Shown: positions 38,001 through 47,615 of the stretch, one piece after another
Layout of the letters: each line of letters opens with the position of its first letter
Position numbering within the stretch: the first letter of the stretch is position 1
Assembly (NCBI GenBank): GCA_019873665.1
Contig: JAIOAV010000008.1
Location: 1 to 64,000, forward strand
Reading direction: 5' to 3'
Length of the DNA: 64,000 nt
From: Chloroflexota bacterium
Lineage (GTDB): Bacteria; Chloroflexota; Anaerolineae; JAAYEA01
Program-made: the position numbers and the translations under genes
Notes under the pieces: model-generated
Seen by the model: the letters and a program-made list of their open reading frames with translations, nothing else
The model's database searches: none
Told to the model about the DNA's origin: nothing

Positions 38001-38192
38001 ATTGATGCGGAGGTTGAGCTCGCGCTGCGCCGCAGGCCGGAGCAGCTGCTGCTCCGTTTCCGCCATCCGCTCAAGAAACCCATCCGCTCCGTATCGGTTG
38101 CCAGCCACCCCCACAGAGCATTCGACGCGGAGAGCGGAGATGTCGAGCTCCCACCCACCAGCGGCAGGGTGCGCGTATCCGTGGCGTATTGA
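35031..38192 (+). CDS. 1053-aa uncharacterised protein, probable (alpha/alpha)6-barrel glycosidase-like
   Basis: N-terminal beta-rich region followed by helical repeats (HSYNQHHGWALWALARHYLHTGD..., FFYWLSTNCLTWRGLDAAATAL...). Confidence 0.5.
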   Translation: MKRFDIAPFALPNGPRGELLFEEARDVQAVEVVFAGAAPREAKLQYKRKTWPQSRFEFPANRDVERPMHFGWQRMDDLFTPEWVDAAVEVTPAGPHTLAFTFKPLQTEIPDFPGADDYNVTYRRTVGVRVAGSEVPVRAMRVYTTSQPTRSALRVELHAGRQIAAPYIEVSGYNAVVRRATGVAETVASGGRVRVDTAGLRSFGLQVEHMTPAHRYAHDEGHLLFTLGEEAFTISLAALEAEGPIWYAEAGVYIALADDATTYEQYRARIAGSRTIAQQVAERPEQSLAGAMNGQPRPHPIPYCFGCKHARQKFWVEPCGDLQLTAWPVTRLPGADTPKWKNKGSARYFFGLDRWAPEGRHNDPWPVMAYNLHFRRGDVRLQEKCFAVPLAQSILAGEPAPDATIVALVRFSFENTGDRPKTAELPLAYSSNAPRAVNRRQELSRGSRSQTDTLIPLCEHEKLILQGDCVLGEFQGAPVLRLQYETDMETAIVADGVRFHKELRPGERCELLMRIPYVALESAAEVEALRKLDFGRCYDEMARFWRAESRKGAQIRTPDPHLNAVYAGHLPIVLMADFGHPDGSGIVNTSVGATTYGNYTNESAMIIEELEQRGLKEEVERRLAVWVRYQGTVGLTGRFTDHDGVFFGAGGLESGHSYNQHHGWALWALARHYLHTGDRAWFASVADSVVRGAEWIVRQRRETTGDLPHSRGWECGFLPAGALEDVDDFFYWLSTNCLTWRGLDAAATALEEYGHPEAARYRREAEAFRANLLRGYETSRRHSPLIRLRDGRWIPHYPSRLYCRGRDYGWIREVLEGSVYLLLSGLYAPESVEGGWILDDFNDTRYMNPPFGYRIDDPLTQWYDCGGFSAQPNLLAGLLPYLDRDEIEVYLWMFFNAWAACYREEVQAIVEHPQPVLGFSNSAPFKTSDQSNAMKWLAYMFVYERDGLLHLGRALPRAWFAGEEPFGAERLSTPAGIVSVVYRPQPEADRIDAEVELALRRRPEQLLLRFRHPLKKPIRSVSVASHPHRAFDAESGDVELPPTSGRVRVSVAY

Positions 38193-38347
38193 GAGAGCAG
38201 GGCAGGTCCGACGTCGGGGCAATGTCAGCGGGAGGGCCGCACGACATACTTTGCGGCCAATAAGCTCACCTCCATTGTTCCGGCGCGTGCCCGAGCGTCA
38301 TGGTGGAGGCAAGGTTGAAACGTGCAGAGAAAAGGAGGCACTAACGG

Positions 38348-40837
38348 ATGACCGGAAAGGAAGCGAATCTGACTTATGAAGGTCGGATCGCGTTCGATGA
38401 CGAGACGACGACCGCCCTGCAACATCCCTGTCTGCCTGATGTGGAGACGCCCATGAGCCGCCGGTATCTGGCGCTCTTGCAGGGATGGATTCCCATCGGG
38501 ATGCAGTACTTCCAGGAGTGGTCGAAACGTCCCAATTGCGGCCATTTCCTCGGCGGGTGGTACTTCTACGGTTCGGAGACCATCGGCCCGCTGCACGCGC
38601 TGGCCGCTGTGATCTCCTCCCCCGAGTACGATCCCGCTATCACCGGATTGAGCCGAGACGAACTGATCAGTGTGGCGGTCAAGGCGCTGCGCTATGCGTG
38701 CTTTACCCACGACACCGGCCCCGCGGATTGCGTGCGCGAATATCAGCACTTGCCCGGACTGCGCCGCAGGAACGATCACCCGTGGCTGGGGCCCAAATGG
38801 GGCGAGCGCGGCAAGGGGTTCTTCCCGGAAAGCCAGTGTGGCCGCAATCTGGCGACGCTGGTGAAATCTGCTGTCATCCTTCGTCCCTGGCTCGATCGGG
38901 AGACGTGGATGATGGTGGCGGCCATCTGCGCGGACTATCTGGAACGCTTCGCCGACATGGCGCCGCGGTCAGGGGTGTATTACGATACGCAGGCGGAGGA
39001 GAACGCCTGGACGGCGCTGGGATTGGCCGCCGCGCGGCTGTTTCTCGGCCGGCACGAGTCAGCGCAGAAATGGGAACAGGCTGCCCGCCGCTGGATGTTG
39101 TGCGCTGCTGCCGCGCCTGAAGACATGCGCGACCAGCGACAGCTTGATGGCAGGAGCGTGCGCGAATGGTGCGGCAGGACGTTCACGCTCTTGCCCGATC
39201 TCATGGCCGAGAATCATGGCATGGTTCATCCCAGCTATACCAGCTCGCCTATTGCCCTGATAGGCTCTGCCGTGAATCTGTATCGCATGTTTGACGAGCC
39301 AGAGCCACCACATTGGACGTGGCACCGGCAGGACATCTATGACAATCTGAAACGGCTATCCGACCGGTACGGCATGTTCCACCCCGTGCAGGGGATGGAC
39401 TGGCCGTATGTGAGTCCCTGCAGTCTGCCCGTAGTGCATGCCTTTGCGCGCCTGTATCTGGAAGACCCGGATGCCGCGTATTACGAAGAGGCAGCGCTTA
39501 CACTTGCCGAGACGATCATCAGGGGAAACGGCGGCCGAGTGTATCACCCGGATGTGGTCGCGCACTGCCATAACGTGCAGGACCCCATGATCCTCTGGGA
39601 ATCGCAGATCGCCAGCCTCGTTCCTCCGTACTTCGCGCACCGCCTCTGCGCGGGCAAGCCGGTGCCGGAGACGCCGGCAACGGACGTCCCGGACAAGTAT
39701 GCCGGGGTCAAGACGTATCCCCATTCGGGATTCGTCTTTCACCGTCACGCCAGAGGGCAGACCTCCTTCAGTTGGCGCAACGAGATCATGGCGCTGCCGC
39801 TGACGCGCGAAGGCCTGCTGACGGTCGCGCCGTCCTTCGGCTCGATCCTCGGCAAGGTGCAGGTCAAGGAGTATGCCGCGAGCCAGCGGCTGGAGCTGGT
39901 GGATGTGAATGACCAGAAGACGGGGTTCACTGCCGTCATGCGCGTTTCGCTTCATGAGGAGAGCATCCGCCAAGATGTGCTGCTGGCCTCTTTGCCGGAT
40001 GGCCGGATGGTGTGCCGGGAGGCGTTCCGCACGTTAAAGGCGTGCACGGTGGAACGGGTGCAGCAGGGGTATCTGGAGATCATGAACGAGATGTTCCCGG
40101 AACTGATAACCAATTGCGTCGGCCACCGCAAGCTCTACACTCCTGACGGCGAATACCTCTTTCCCAGCCTCGTCAAACCGACACCGGACGACGACACGAG
40201 GGTGGAGTTCAGAGAACCGCGATGGCTGAATCTCGACGATCGGATCGGAATCGTCATCGCGTCGGCGGGACATCGCGCCCTGTACCATAACCGCCACTTT
40301 TTCCAACCGTATCATGCGGTGAGCGACGAGCTGTTTCTGAATCTGCAGGAAGAGGCGGGGCGCTACTCGGCAGACGAGGTCATGGCGGATATCCTGTTCA
40401 TGCTATGTCCGGAACAGCACCACGACGAAACGCCTGATCAGACGCTGGTCACGGCAGACATGTCCCCCGCCGGCACCTGGGGCATCCTGGCGGGCACGAC
40501 CCTCGTCATCGGCAATCTCGATGCCGCGTCCGGGTGGTATGCCTTTCGCTTCCCCCGCCCGCGAATAGTCCCCGTCTTTGCTGGCATGATGCGGATCATG
40601 AGCGACGAGGTAGTCTACGAGACAGAGCTGCAGCGCGGTCGCGGACATTACCTCGAACCGCTGGCGACAGTGGCAAGCACCGATCCCGTAACGATCGCGG
40701 CGTTGCCCAACGGACAGTTGTACGCCACCAATCCCGGGCGAGGCAGGGCGGTGGTCTCCGTGCAGCGCGGCTCGAGCGAGATCACCGTATCGCTAGAGCC
40801 GGGCGAATCGGCCGCGCTTGTAATGGAGAACCGATGA
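38348..40837 (+). CDS. 829-aa uncharacterised protein, heparinase/polysaccharide-lyase-like architecture
   Basis: Helical toroid-like N half, beta-rich C half; no signal peptide seen. Confidence 0.45.
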   Translation: MTGKEANLTYEGRIAFDDETTTALQHPCLPDVETPMSRRYLALLQGWIPIGMQYFQEWSKRPNCGHFLGGWYFYGSETIGPLHALAAVISSPEYDPAITGLSRDELISVAVKALRYACFTHDTGPADCVREYQHLPGLRRRNDHPWLGPKWGERGKGFFPESQCGRNLATLVKSAVILRPWLDRETWMMVAAICADYLERFADMAPRSGVYYDTQAEENAWTALGLAAARLFLGRHESAQKWEQAARRWMLCAAAAPEDMRDQRQLDGRSVREWCGRTFTLLPDLMAENHGMVHPSYTSSPIALIGSAVNLYRMFDEPEPPHWTWHRQDIYDNLKRLSDRYGMFHPVQGMDWPYVSPCSLPVVHAFARLYLEDPDAAYYEEAALTLAETIIRGNGGRVYHPDVVAHCHNVQDPMILWESQIASLVPPYFAHRLCAGKPVPETPATDVPDKYAGVKTYPHSGFVFHRHARGQTSFSWRNEIMALPLTREGLLTVAPSFGSILGKVQVKEYAASQRLELVDVNDQKTGFTAVMRVSLHEESIRQDVLLASLPDGRMVCREAFRTLKACTVERVQQGYLEIMNEMFPELITNCVGHRKLYTPDGEYLFPSLVKPTPDDDTRVEFREPRWLNLDDRIGIVIASAGHRALYHNRHFFQPYHAVSDELFLNLQEEAGRYSADEVMADILFMLCPEQHHDETPDQTLVTADMSPAGTWGILAGTTLVIGNLDAASGWYAFRFPRPRIVPVFAGMMRIMSDEVVYETELQRGRGHYLEPLATVASTDPVTIAALPNGQLYATNPGRGRAVVSVQRGSSEITVSLEPGESAALVMENR

Positions 40838-40862
40838 CAATGAACGCGGAGGGCAGACAGGG

Positions 40863-41666
40863 GTGAAAACCATGACTTGCGCCAGGTACAGGCCGGTTGA
40901 CTTTCACAACCACGTGTGGGCACGGGACGGCACACTGAACCGGGAGGACGCGCGCTGGCTGTTGGACGCCGCCGATATTCTCGGCATCGACAGGGTGTGC
41001 GTGTCGTTGCCGCTGATGACCGACTCGCCGACGCCCGCCGAGTTCCGCGCCTGTAACGATGTGGTGCGCGAGGCCATGTCCTTCTCGGATAGGTTCCTCG
41101 GCTTCTGCTTCGTGAACCCGGGCTATGCTGAGGAAAGTCTGGCAGAGATGGAGCGGTGTATCGTGCGCGGCGGGATGATCGGCGTCAAGCTGTACCACCA
41201 GTATCTGATCTGTGACCCAGCCCTGCGCCCGGTGATGGACTATGCGACGGCATTGGGCGTCCCCGTGCTGATGCATGCCGGTAAGGTCATGGACTCGGCC
41301 AGTCGGCAGCAGCAGCCGCGCTTGAGCCATGCCGGGCATTTCCTCAAAGCTGTGGAGATGTTCCCGGAGACCATCCTGGTGCAGGGGCATATTGGCGGCG
41401 GCGGCGACTGGGAGTGGAATCTGCGCACGCTGGAGGCGCTCAAGCCGTCGGCCAACTACTATCTCGACACCAGCGGCAGCGTGATTGACGCCGGCATCGT
41501 GCGACGGACTGTGGCGACGCTGGGTGAGGATCGCGTCCTATTTGCGACCGACATGTCCTTCGAGGAAGGGGTCGGCAAGATCCTGGACGCGGGCCTATCT
41601 GATGAGCAGCTTCAGAAGATATTCTCGGGGAACTTCCACCGGATTCTGTCCCAACGGAGGGCATGA
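40863..41666 (+). CDS. amidohydrolase (PF04909-like) metal-dependent hydrolase
   Basis: DFHNHVW, VLMHAGK, VQGHIGGG, LFATDMSF = complete metal-ligand set. Confidence 0.85.
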   Translation: MKTMTCARYRPVDFHNHVWARDGTLNREDARWLLDAADILGIDRVCVSLPLMTDSPTPAEFRACNDVVREAMSFSDRFLGFCFVNPGYAEESLAEMERCIVRGGMIGVKLYHQYLICDPALRPVMDYATALGVPVLMHAGKVMDSASRQQQPRLSHAGHFLKAVEMFPETILVQGHIGGGGDWEWNLRTLEALKPSANYYLDTSGSVIDAGIVRRTVATLGEDRVLFATDMSFEEGVGKILDAGLSDEQLQKIFSGNFHRILSQRRA

Positions 41667-42466
41667 TGCTTTTTGACATCCATACCGCGACAGGCCACTG
41701 GCCTTTCCGCAAGGTGCCGAATGAGGATATCGCCGACCTGAGGCGCCTCTTGGCAGGGAAAGGAATTACCGGCGCGGCGGTCGCCAACACGCATGGCCTG
41801 TTCTACAAGAACTGCCACGACGCCAATCTGGAGCTGGCCGAAGCCATCGCCACGCAGGGGGGCTTTTTCGTCGGCGTCGCCACCCTGAACCCGCTCTACG
41901 CCGCGTGGGAGAAGGATCTGCACGACTGCGTGGAGCAGCTGGGGATGAAGGCCCTGCGTCTGGCGCCGCAATACCACAGCTATGACCTGAGCGTCCCTCA
42001 GGCCACGGAGATCCTGCAAGCCGCCACAGCGTTGCATCTGCCGGTGTTCATTCCCTCACGGCTGGTTGACGTTCGCCAGCGGCACTGGCTGGACACCGAA
42101 CGGCAACTGGGCGTGACGGAGATCGGCCAGTTCTCGCTGGCCGTGCCGGGATCGCGGATCATCGTCACCGAGGGCACCGCATCCGTAGCCGATTTGGTGC
42201 ACGATGATGGCACCCTGAAGTACCCCAACCTTTACTTTGAGATCTCACGGCTGCGATCGGCGTACGGGCAGACGATCGCCCGCCTGGCGGATGCGATCGG
42301 AGCGGAGCGGCTCCTGTTCGGCAGCGGCGCACCGTTCAAGGAGGTGCTACCGGCCCTGCTCAAACTGCAGACCATCGCGTGCTCGGAGGAAGTGCGCCAG
42401 CGGATCGCGTATCAGAACGCCGCCGAGATGCTGGGCCACCGACCCACCGATAGCGCATCAGGTTGA
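41663..42466 (+). CDS. amidohydrolase paralogue lacking most metal ligands (putative pseudoenzyme)
   Basis: ATGA overlap with upstream gene; DIHTATG, VFIPSR, IVTEGT, LFGSGAPF at the ligand positions. Confidence 0.75.
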   Translation: MMLFDIHTATGHWPFRKVPNEDIADLRRLLAGKGITGAAVANTHGLFYKNCHDANLELAEAIATQGGFFVGVATLNPLYAAWEKDLHDCVEQLGMKALRLAPQYHSYDLSVPQATEILQAATALHLPVFIPSRLVDVRQRHWLDTERQLGVTEIGQFSLAVPGSRIIVTEGTASVADLVHDDGTLKYPNLYFEISRLRSAYGQTIARLADAIGAERLLFGSGAPFKEVLPALLKLQTIACSEEVRQRIAYQNAAEMLGHRPTDSASG

Positions 42467-42684
42467 AAAAAGGGACAATCGCGGAAGATCGGCTGCGCCC
42501 GCGGCAGCGGATCACGGCGGCACCCCGCAACCTGCTGCCGCGCACCCAATCAGGCCGTAGAACGGAAGCTCTTGTCATGTCAGGCGCCGAAAAGGCAACC
42601 GGCCGTATAGCCGGGCGGGCGCAGGGCTTGGGACGCGGCAGATAGAGATGGATGGCGCAATCGCATCCGCTTGTCAGTTGCCAT

Positions 42685-42714
42685 ACCGGGGAGCTCTATC
42701 CAGCACTCCCCGGT
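42685..42714. terminator. hairpin spanning the DUF4340 stop codon
   Basis: ACCGGGGAG...CTCCCCGGT 9-bp stem, 12-nt loop; no clear T tract. Confidence 0.4.
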
Positions 42715-43679
42715 GCAGGCGTTGCCGTCGGCGGGACCTCCAGAAAGTCATCGCGGCTTTTTTCGATCCAGCCGCTAACGGCGTACGAGTTCACCCGCAC
42801 ATAGTAGGGCGAGCTGGAAGAGGCGAGGACGTAGGTTTGGTCAGCTGCATCCTGGGCGCCCACGCGCAGGGTATAGGTCCTGTCACCCTCCGTGTCGCTG
42901 TGCGTCTTGAGCGTGACGACGGCGACAGGCGACTGCAGGCCATACTCCGGCTGTTCCACCTTGCCCAGCGGCCTTTGCAGCGACACCGACGAGACGCTGT
43001 ACAGCAGCGATGTAATCGCCGCCTGGTTCAGGGTCTCATCGGCAGCCAGGTCGCCCATCGTCCAGGTGCCAGCCTGGTCCTTGACAAACTCAAAACGGCC
43101 ATTTGCGTTCTCCAGCGTGAAGGCTATCACCTCATCCCGGGTCACGGAAAAGTAGCTCGCATCCGTCCAAGCTGTCGCCTGGCTGCTGGCGTCGCTGCTG
43201 GACAGGCCGGACACCATATAGACCTGCTCCTGGCCGTCAACCCGCACGTGGGTGGCCGCATAGCCGGCCGAGCTGCCCACATAAAGGCGATGCTGGCTGC
43301 CATCCGACAACTCGAACTCGATCCGTACGTTGAAATCGTCCTCCGCCACCTTCAGCCGCTTGTGGCTGGCGGCGGTCTGTGTGATCAGCCGGTCAGCCTT
43401 CAGGCCCGCAAGCTTATCAAGCAGGCGGGTCACCTTCTCTGTCGTAGCCGGATAGTCATCCGCGTCCGGCAAGACCCAGCCCGTGTCGCTCTTGGCCAAA
43501 CGGATCGTCTGGCCCTTCGCATCGGTCAGGCGCACGCTGCGGATCAGATCGGTGGTGATGCCGGGGAAAAGGGCCTGGCCGGTCGCCGTCGTCACCGCCT
43601 GTCGGGGCCAGAAAGCGATAGCTATCAGCGCCGCCTGTAGGACAAGGACGCCGATCAGGATCTGGTTCCGTCTATTCAT
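42696..43679 (-). CDS. DUF4340-type protein associated with Gld-like ABC system
   Basis: MNRRNQILIGVLVLQAALIAIAFW; repeated beta modules; immediately downstream of the GldFG fusion. Confidence 0.75.
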   Translation of the reverse strand: MNRRNQILIGVLVLQAALIAIAFWPRQAVTTATGQALFPGITTDLIRSVRLTDAKGQTIRLAKSDTGWVLPDADDYPATTEKVTRLLDKLAGLKADRLITQTAASHKRLKVAEDDFNVRIEFELSDGSQHRLYVGSSAGYAATHVRVDGQEQVYMVSGLSSSDASSQATAWTDASYFSVTRDEVIAFTLENANGRFEFVKDQAGTWTMGDLAADETLNQAAITSLLYSVSSVSLQRPLGKVEQPEYGLQSPVAVVTLKTHSDTEGDRTYTLRVGAQDAADQTYVLASSSSPYYVRVNSYAVSGWIEKSRDDFLEVPPTATPAPGSAG

Positions 43680-46590
43680 CGCTCCCTCCTGTCTCGTCAT
43701 CCGTTTCTACCAACGCCATGGGCCGCTCTTGTCTGCGCCGCACATTCCACACCACGCCGACGCCCACCAGCGCCGCCAGCGCCACAGCATAGTTCATCCC
43801 TTCCCACAGCGACTGCTCCGCGCGATCCAGCGACTTCAGCAGGTGGCTATAGGTGCCCCGCGAGCGGATGCTCAGCAAATCCTCATCTTCCACCGCCCAA
43901 TCCACCGCGTTCTGCATCAGTTGCAAGTTATACAGGTAGCGATCAGCCGAGACGCTGCTCAAGATCTGGAGCACCGTGTCGTCAATGAACTCGGCGCTGC
44001 CGATTACGACCAGCCGCGATGATTCAGGCGATACCTCGATAGTACCAAAGGCAGGCTCCGGCGTAGCCGTGGCTGGTGTGGCCGTGGCTGGAGCCGTCGG
44101 CGTGGCCTCGCCTTGCTCCGCAAAGGGCGAGGGTTTGTCCTTAAAGTGGCTCTCAAAAGATCCCCGAACGGCCACCGCGAGCGTGTGGGCTTTTCGCTCA
44201 CCCTCGACCGCAAAGCCCAGATTCGGGTAGCTGGTCAGATTAGGCTGGACGTCTCCCGAACTGCGCAACCACGATTCCGCTGTGGAGCGCAGCAGGACAT
44301 CCACCTGGCGGCCTTCCATCTTGGCCTCGTCCAGGGTCAACGGCGAGACCCATTGCATGGTAACCGCCGGCAGGCTGGAGACGATCGGATGATCGCTGTC
44401 CATGCCATCCGAGCGCACGTCAACAAAGTAGGGATAGGTGATCCGCTGGATCTCGGCAACCTGCATGTTGCCCACCTGTCGCCAGACACGGACGGGGAAC
44501 GGCTGGCAGCTCGTATCGAGCACCATCGCCTCGCCGATCTCGATCCCATAGCTGGTCAGCACATCGTGCAACCCGTCCTCGACGGCGTCCATCGTGATAT
44601 TGCCATACTGCTGAGGCGACAGGACATAGTTGCCCGACGCCACGATCACCGCCCCGCCACGCATCAGGTACTGGTCAATCGCAAAGCGCTCTTTGTCGCT
44701 CATCTGCTGTGGCGCGACGATCACCAGCACATCCACGTCACCGGGCACCCGCCCAGAGGTCAGGTCAACCTTCTTGACCGTGTAGTTCTGTGCCAGTTGC
44801 TCTTGGAGTGCGTCCCAACTGGAGATCGGCTGCTGGTAATACCCATAAGTGGGATTGTAGGTGGATTGCTGATCCGGCAGCCACAGGCCCACCGTCTTGA
44901 GAAAGCCCGGCGCCGCCCGTTTGAGCGCCGACTCGATCTCGTTGCGGAGATCGGCCTCGGCCATGTTGCCAGTCGGGTACAGGACCTGCACTTCGCTGCC
45001 GATCTCGAGCACCAGGTGCAAATAGTAGGAGCTGGACGAAAAGAGCGATACCGCGATGGGCCGCAGCCCGTAGGAAGATAGCAGGGCCTGGCGGTTGATA
45101 GAGGCGTTGGGATCGTCGGGATCTATCATCTGGAAGGCCAGCTTGCCGCCAGACTCTTGCTGCAAAGCAGTGCCCACCTTCTGGATCTGCTGCGGCACCG
45201 CCTGCAAGGTGCCGGGTAGCGTCTGTGAGGTAACAAAGGCGGTAAGCTTGATCGGATCATCAATGCTGGCCAGAGCCGAATCGAGGCTCTGGAAGCCATA
45301 AACCACTTTCTTGATAGATCGCGTCAGATCATATTCCAGGTTGCGCAACCGCACACTGACATCGCCGCCGGCACCAGACTCGACCTCGATCAGGTCGCCG
45401 TAACCGAGCGTCACATACTGGTCGCCGTAGGAGATCAGTATATCAAAGTAGGAGTTGATAATGGACGATTCGTATCGCCCGGCAACCTGGAATGGCGTGG
45501 CGCTGATGCCATACACCTGATTGGCCTCCTCTTCCAGCTCCTCATTGTCGCGCGGGTCAACGATCTCCACCCGGATATCGCCCCGGGCAGCTAGCTCATA
45601 CTCGCGCAGCATGTCGCGGATCGTCGGCACCAGCGGCGCCAGGAGCGGATGAGTCCTTTCGCTAAAGTAACCTCGGATCAGCAGCGGCTCTGACAGGTTG
45701 CTGATCAGCTCCCGCGTCGTCGGCGACAGGCTGTACATGCGACCGGCTGTCAAGTCTGCGCGCAGGCCGGTGAGAGGGAAAAGCCAGATGTTGAGCGCCA
45801 CCAGATTGGCAGCGACTAAAACCACGGTCAGCACGACGCTGCGGCGGTAGGCGGCAGTCTGCGGCCCTGTGCTCCAGCGTTTGGCGTCGAGCGACATAAC
45901 GTTGAGCACCAGAAAGAGCGTGGTCAGCGACAGATAGTAGATCAGGTCCCGCAGGTCAATGACGCCTCGCTCGATGCTCTCGAAGCGGCTGCCGGTGCCG
46001 ATAGCGCGCAGGATGCCGCCCAGCGTGTTGCCAACCAGCCCGGTGACGGTGCTGCTGCCAACAAGGTACAGCACACCGCCGAGCAACGCGGTTAGGATCA
46101 GCGACACGATCTGGTTATCGGTGCGGGATGACACAAAGAGGCCCAGCGCCGCATAGGCCGAGGCCATCAGCAGCGCGGCCACATAACCGCCGATCACCGG
46201 CCCCCAATCGAGATCGCCGAGGATATCCACAGTAATCGGTAGAAACAGGGTCAGGGCCAACGCCAAGGCGATCAGAGCCATCACAGCGAGAAACTTGCCG
46301 AGCACCAGCTCGACGCGCCTCACCGGCACGGTCAGCAGGACCTCCAGAGTCCCCGCTCGTTGCTCCTCGCTCCACTGGCGCATGGTCAGCGCCGCCACCA
46401 GGAAGATCATCAGCACAGGCATCCACCGGAAGAGAGGCCGCACATCGGCGATGTTGCGCTCGAAAAACGCTTCTGCCCAGAAGAAGGCAAAGAGGGTCAC
46501 CGCCAGGAAGGTTCCCAGGAAGATGAGCGCCATGGGCGAGCCGAAATAGGCCCCTAGCTCCTTGCGGGTAATCGCCAGAGCCCGTCTCAT
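43672..46590 (-). CDS. ABC-2 permease (GldF-like) fused to GldG-like auxiliary protein
   Basis: N-term MRRALAITRKELGAYFGSPMALIFLGTF; then NIWLFPLTGLRADLTAGRMYSLSPTTRELISNL...; (ATP)n-rich linker; C-terminal TM. Confidence 0.88.
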   Translation of the reverse strand: MRRALAITRKELGAYFGSPMALIFLGTFLAVTLFAFFWAEAFFERNIADVRPLFRWMPVLMIFLVAALTMRQWSEEQRAGTLEVLLTVPVRRVELVLGKFLAVMALIALALALTLFLPITVDILGDLDWGPVIGGYVAALLMASAYAALGLFVSSRTDNQIVSLILTALLGGVLYLVGSSTVTGLVGNTLGGILRAIGTGSRFESIERGVIDLRDLIYYLSLTTLFLVLNVMSLDAKRWSTGPQTAAYRRSVVLTVVLVAANLVALNIWLFPLTGLRADLTAGRMYSLSPTTRELISNLSEPLLIRGYFSERTHPLLAPLVPTIRDMLREYELAARGDIRVEIVDPRDNEELEEEANQVYGISATPFQVAGRYESSIINSYFDILISYGDQYVTLGYGDLIEVESGAGGDVSVRLRNLEYDLTRSIKKVVYGFQSLDSALASIDDPIKLTAFVTSQTLPGTLQAVPQQIQKVGTALQQESGGKLAFQMIDPDDPNASINRQALLSSYGLRPIAVSLFSSSSYYLHLVLEIGSEVQVLYPTGNMAEADLRNEIESALKRAAPGFLKTVGLWLPDQQSTYNPTYGYYQQPISSWDALQEQLAQNYTVKKVDLTSGRVPGDVDVLVIVAPQQMSDKERFAIDQYLMRGGAVIVASGNYVLSPQQYGNITMDAVEDGLHDVLTSYGIEIGEAMVLDTSCQPFPVRVWRQVGNMQVAEIQRITYPYFVDVRSDGMDSDHPIVSSLPAVTMQWVSPLTLDEAKMEGRQVDVLLRSTAESWLRSSGDVQPNLTSYPNLGFAVEGERKAHTLAVAVRGSFESHFKDKPSPFAEQGEATPTAPATATPATATPEPAFGTIEVSPESSRLVVIGSAEFIDDTVLQILSSVSADRYLYNLQLMQNAVDWAVEDEDLLSIRSRGTYSHLLKSLDRAEQSLWEGMNYAVALAALVGVGVVWNVRRRQERPMALVETDDETGGSDE

Positions 46591-47615
46591 GATGCACCTC
46601 CCCCACCTGCCGACGAAGGCGTGGTATGATTCCCTGCCCTATCGCCAGCAGCCCTGCCGCCCGCTCGGTCCTGGAACGACCCGGACGAGGGGTGGTCCAG
46701 GGCAGTGGTGGCCAGCTCGTTAAAGACCGCCTCCAGGGTGCGCACGTCGCGGCGCAGCTCCTTTAGCGGCCAGCCTTGTTCGCGAGCTAGGCGATAGATG
46801 GCCGGGCGCAGGTCGACCTTGTCCACAGCCTGAACCCGGTAGCCGGGGCCATCCGCCGTGAGCAGCGGCTCGACGCTGCGCACGTCTGGCAAAGCGCGCA
46901 GGGCAACATCCGCTTTTGGAGTCTTGTCTTCGAGGATCAGGACGACGACTGACGAAGCCTCCAGGTCGGACAGGCGGGCGTCGGCTTTCACCTCCCCGTT
47001 CATCAGGATGATGACGCCGTCGCATATCGCCTCCACCTCGGAAAGGATGTGCGTGGATAGCAGTACGGTGCTGTGACGCGCCAGACGGCGGATCAGGCGG
47101 CGAACCTCAACGATCTGGGTGGGATCCAGGCCGATGGTAGGCTCATCCAGGATAAGCAGTTTGGGTCGGTGCATGATCGCCTGTGCCAGCCCCACTCGCT
47201 GGCGATAGCCCTTGCTCAACTGGCTGATCGGCCGTGTCAGATGGTTCTGCAGCCCGGTGGCGCGAATCGCCTCCGACAGGCGCACCGGCTGATCCGCTGC
47301 GGGGATGCGGCGCAGATCGGCGATCATCTTGAGATAGGCCTGGACCGAAAGCTCCGGGTAGAGCGGGGCGTTCTCGGGCAGATAGCCGATCCGCTGCTGG
47401 ACCTCCAAGGCCTGGCTCACCACATCGAGTCCGTCAACGGTGGCCGTGCCGCTCGTCGGCTGCAAGTAGCCGGTCAGGATCTTCATGATAGTTGTCTTGC
47501 CGGCGCCGTTGGGTCCCAGCAGGCCGATGATCTCGCCCGGGTTGACGTGGAGAGACACGCCGCGCAGCGCCCACACGGAGCCGTAGGTCTTGGTCAGTTC
47601 GCGAACATTAATCAT
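46587..47615 (-). CDS. ABC transporter ATP-binding protein (GldA-like)
   Basis: Walker A LLGPNGAGKTTIMK, signature LSKGYRQRVGLAQAI, Walker B LLILDEPTIGLD; 4-bp overlap with permease gene. Confidence 0.95.
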   Translation of the reverse strand: MINVRELTKTYGSVWALRGVSLHVNPGEIIGLLGPNGAGKTTIMKILTGYLQPTSGTATVDGLDVVSQALEVQQRIGYLPENAPLYPELSVQAYLKMIADLRRIPAADQPVRLSEAIRATGLQNHLTRPISQLSKGYRQRVGLAQAIMHRPKLLILDEPTIGLDPTQIVEVRRLIRRLARHSTVLLSTHILSEVEAICDGVIILMNGEVKADARLSDLEASSVVVLILEDKTPKADVALRALPDVRSVEPLLTADGPGYRVQAVDKVDLRPAIYRLAREQGWPLKELRRDVRTLEAVFNELATTALDHPSSGSFQDRAGGRAAGDRAGNHTTPSSAGGGGAS

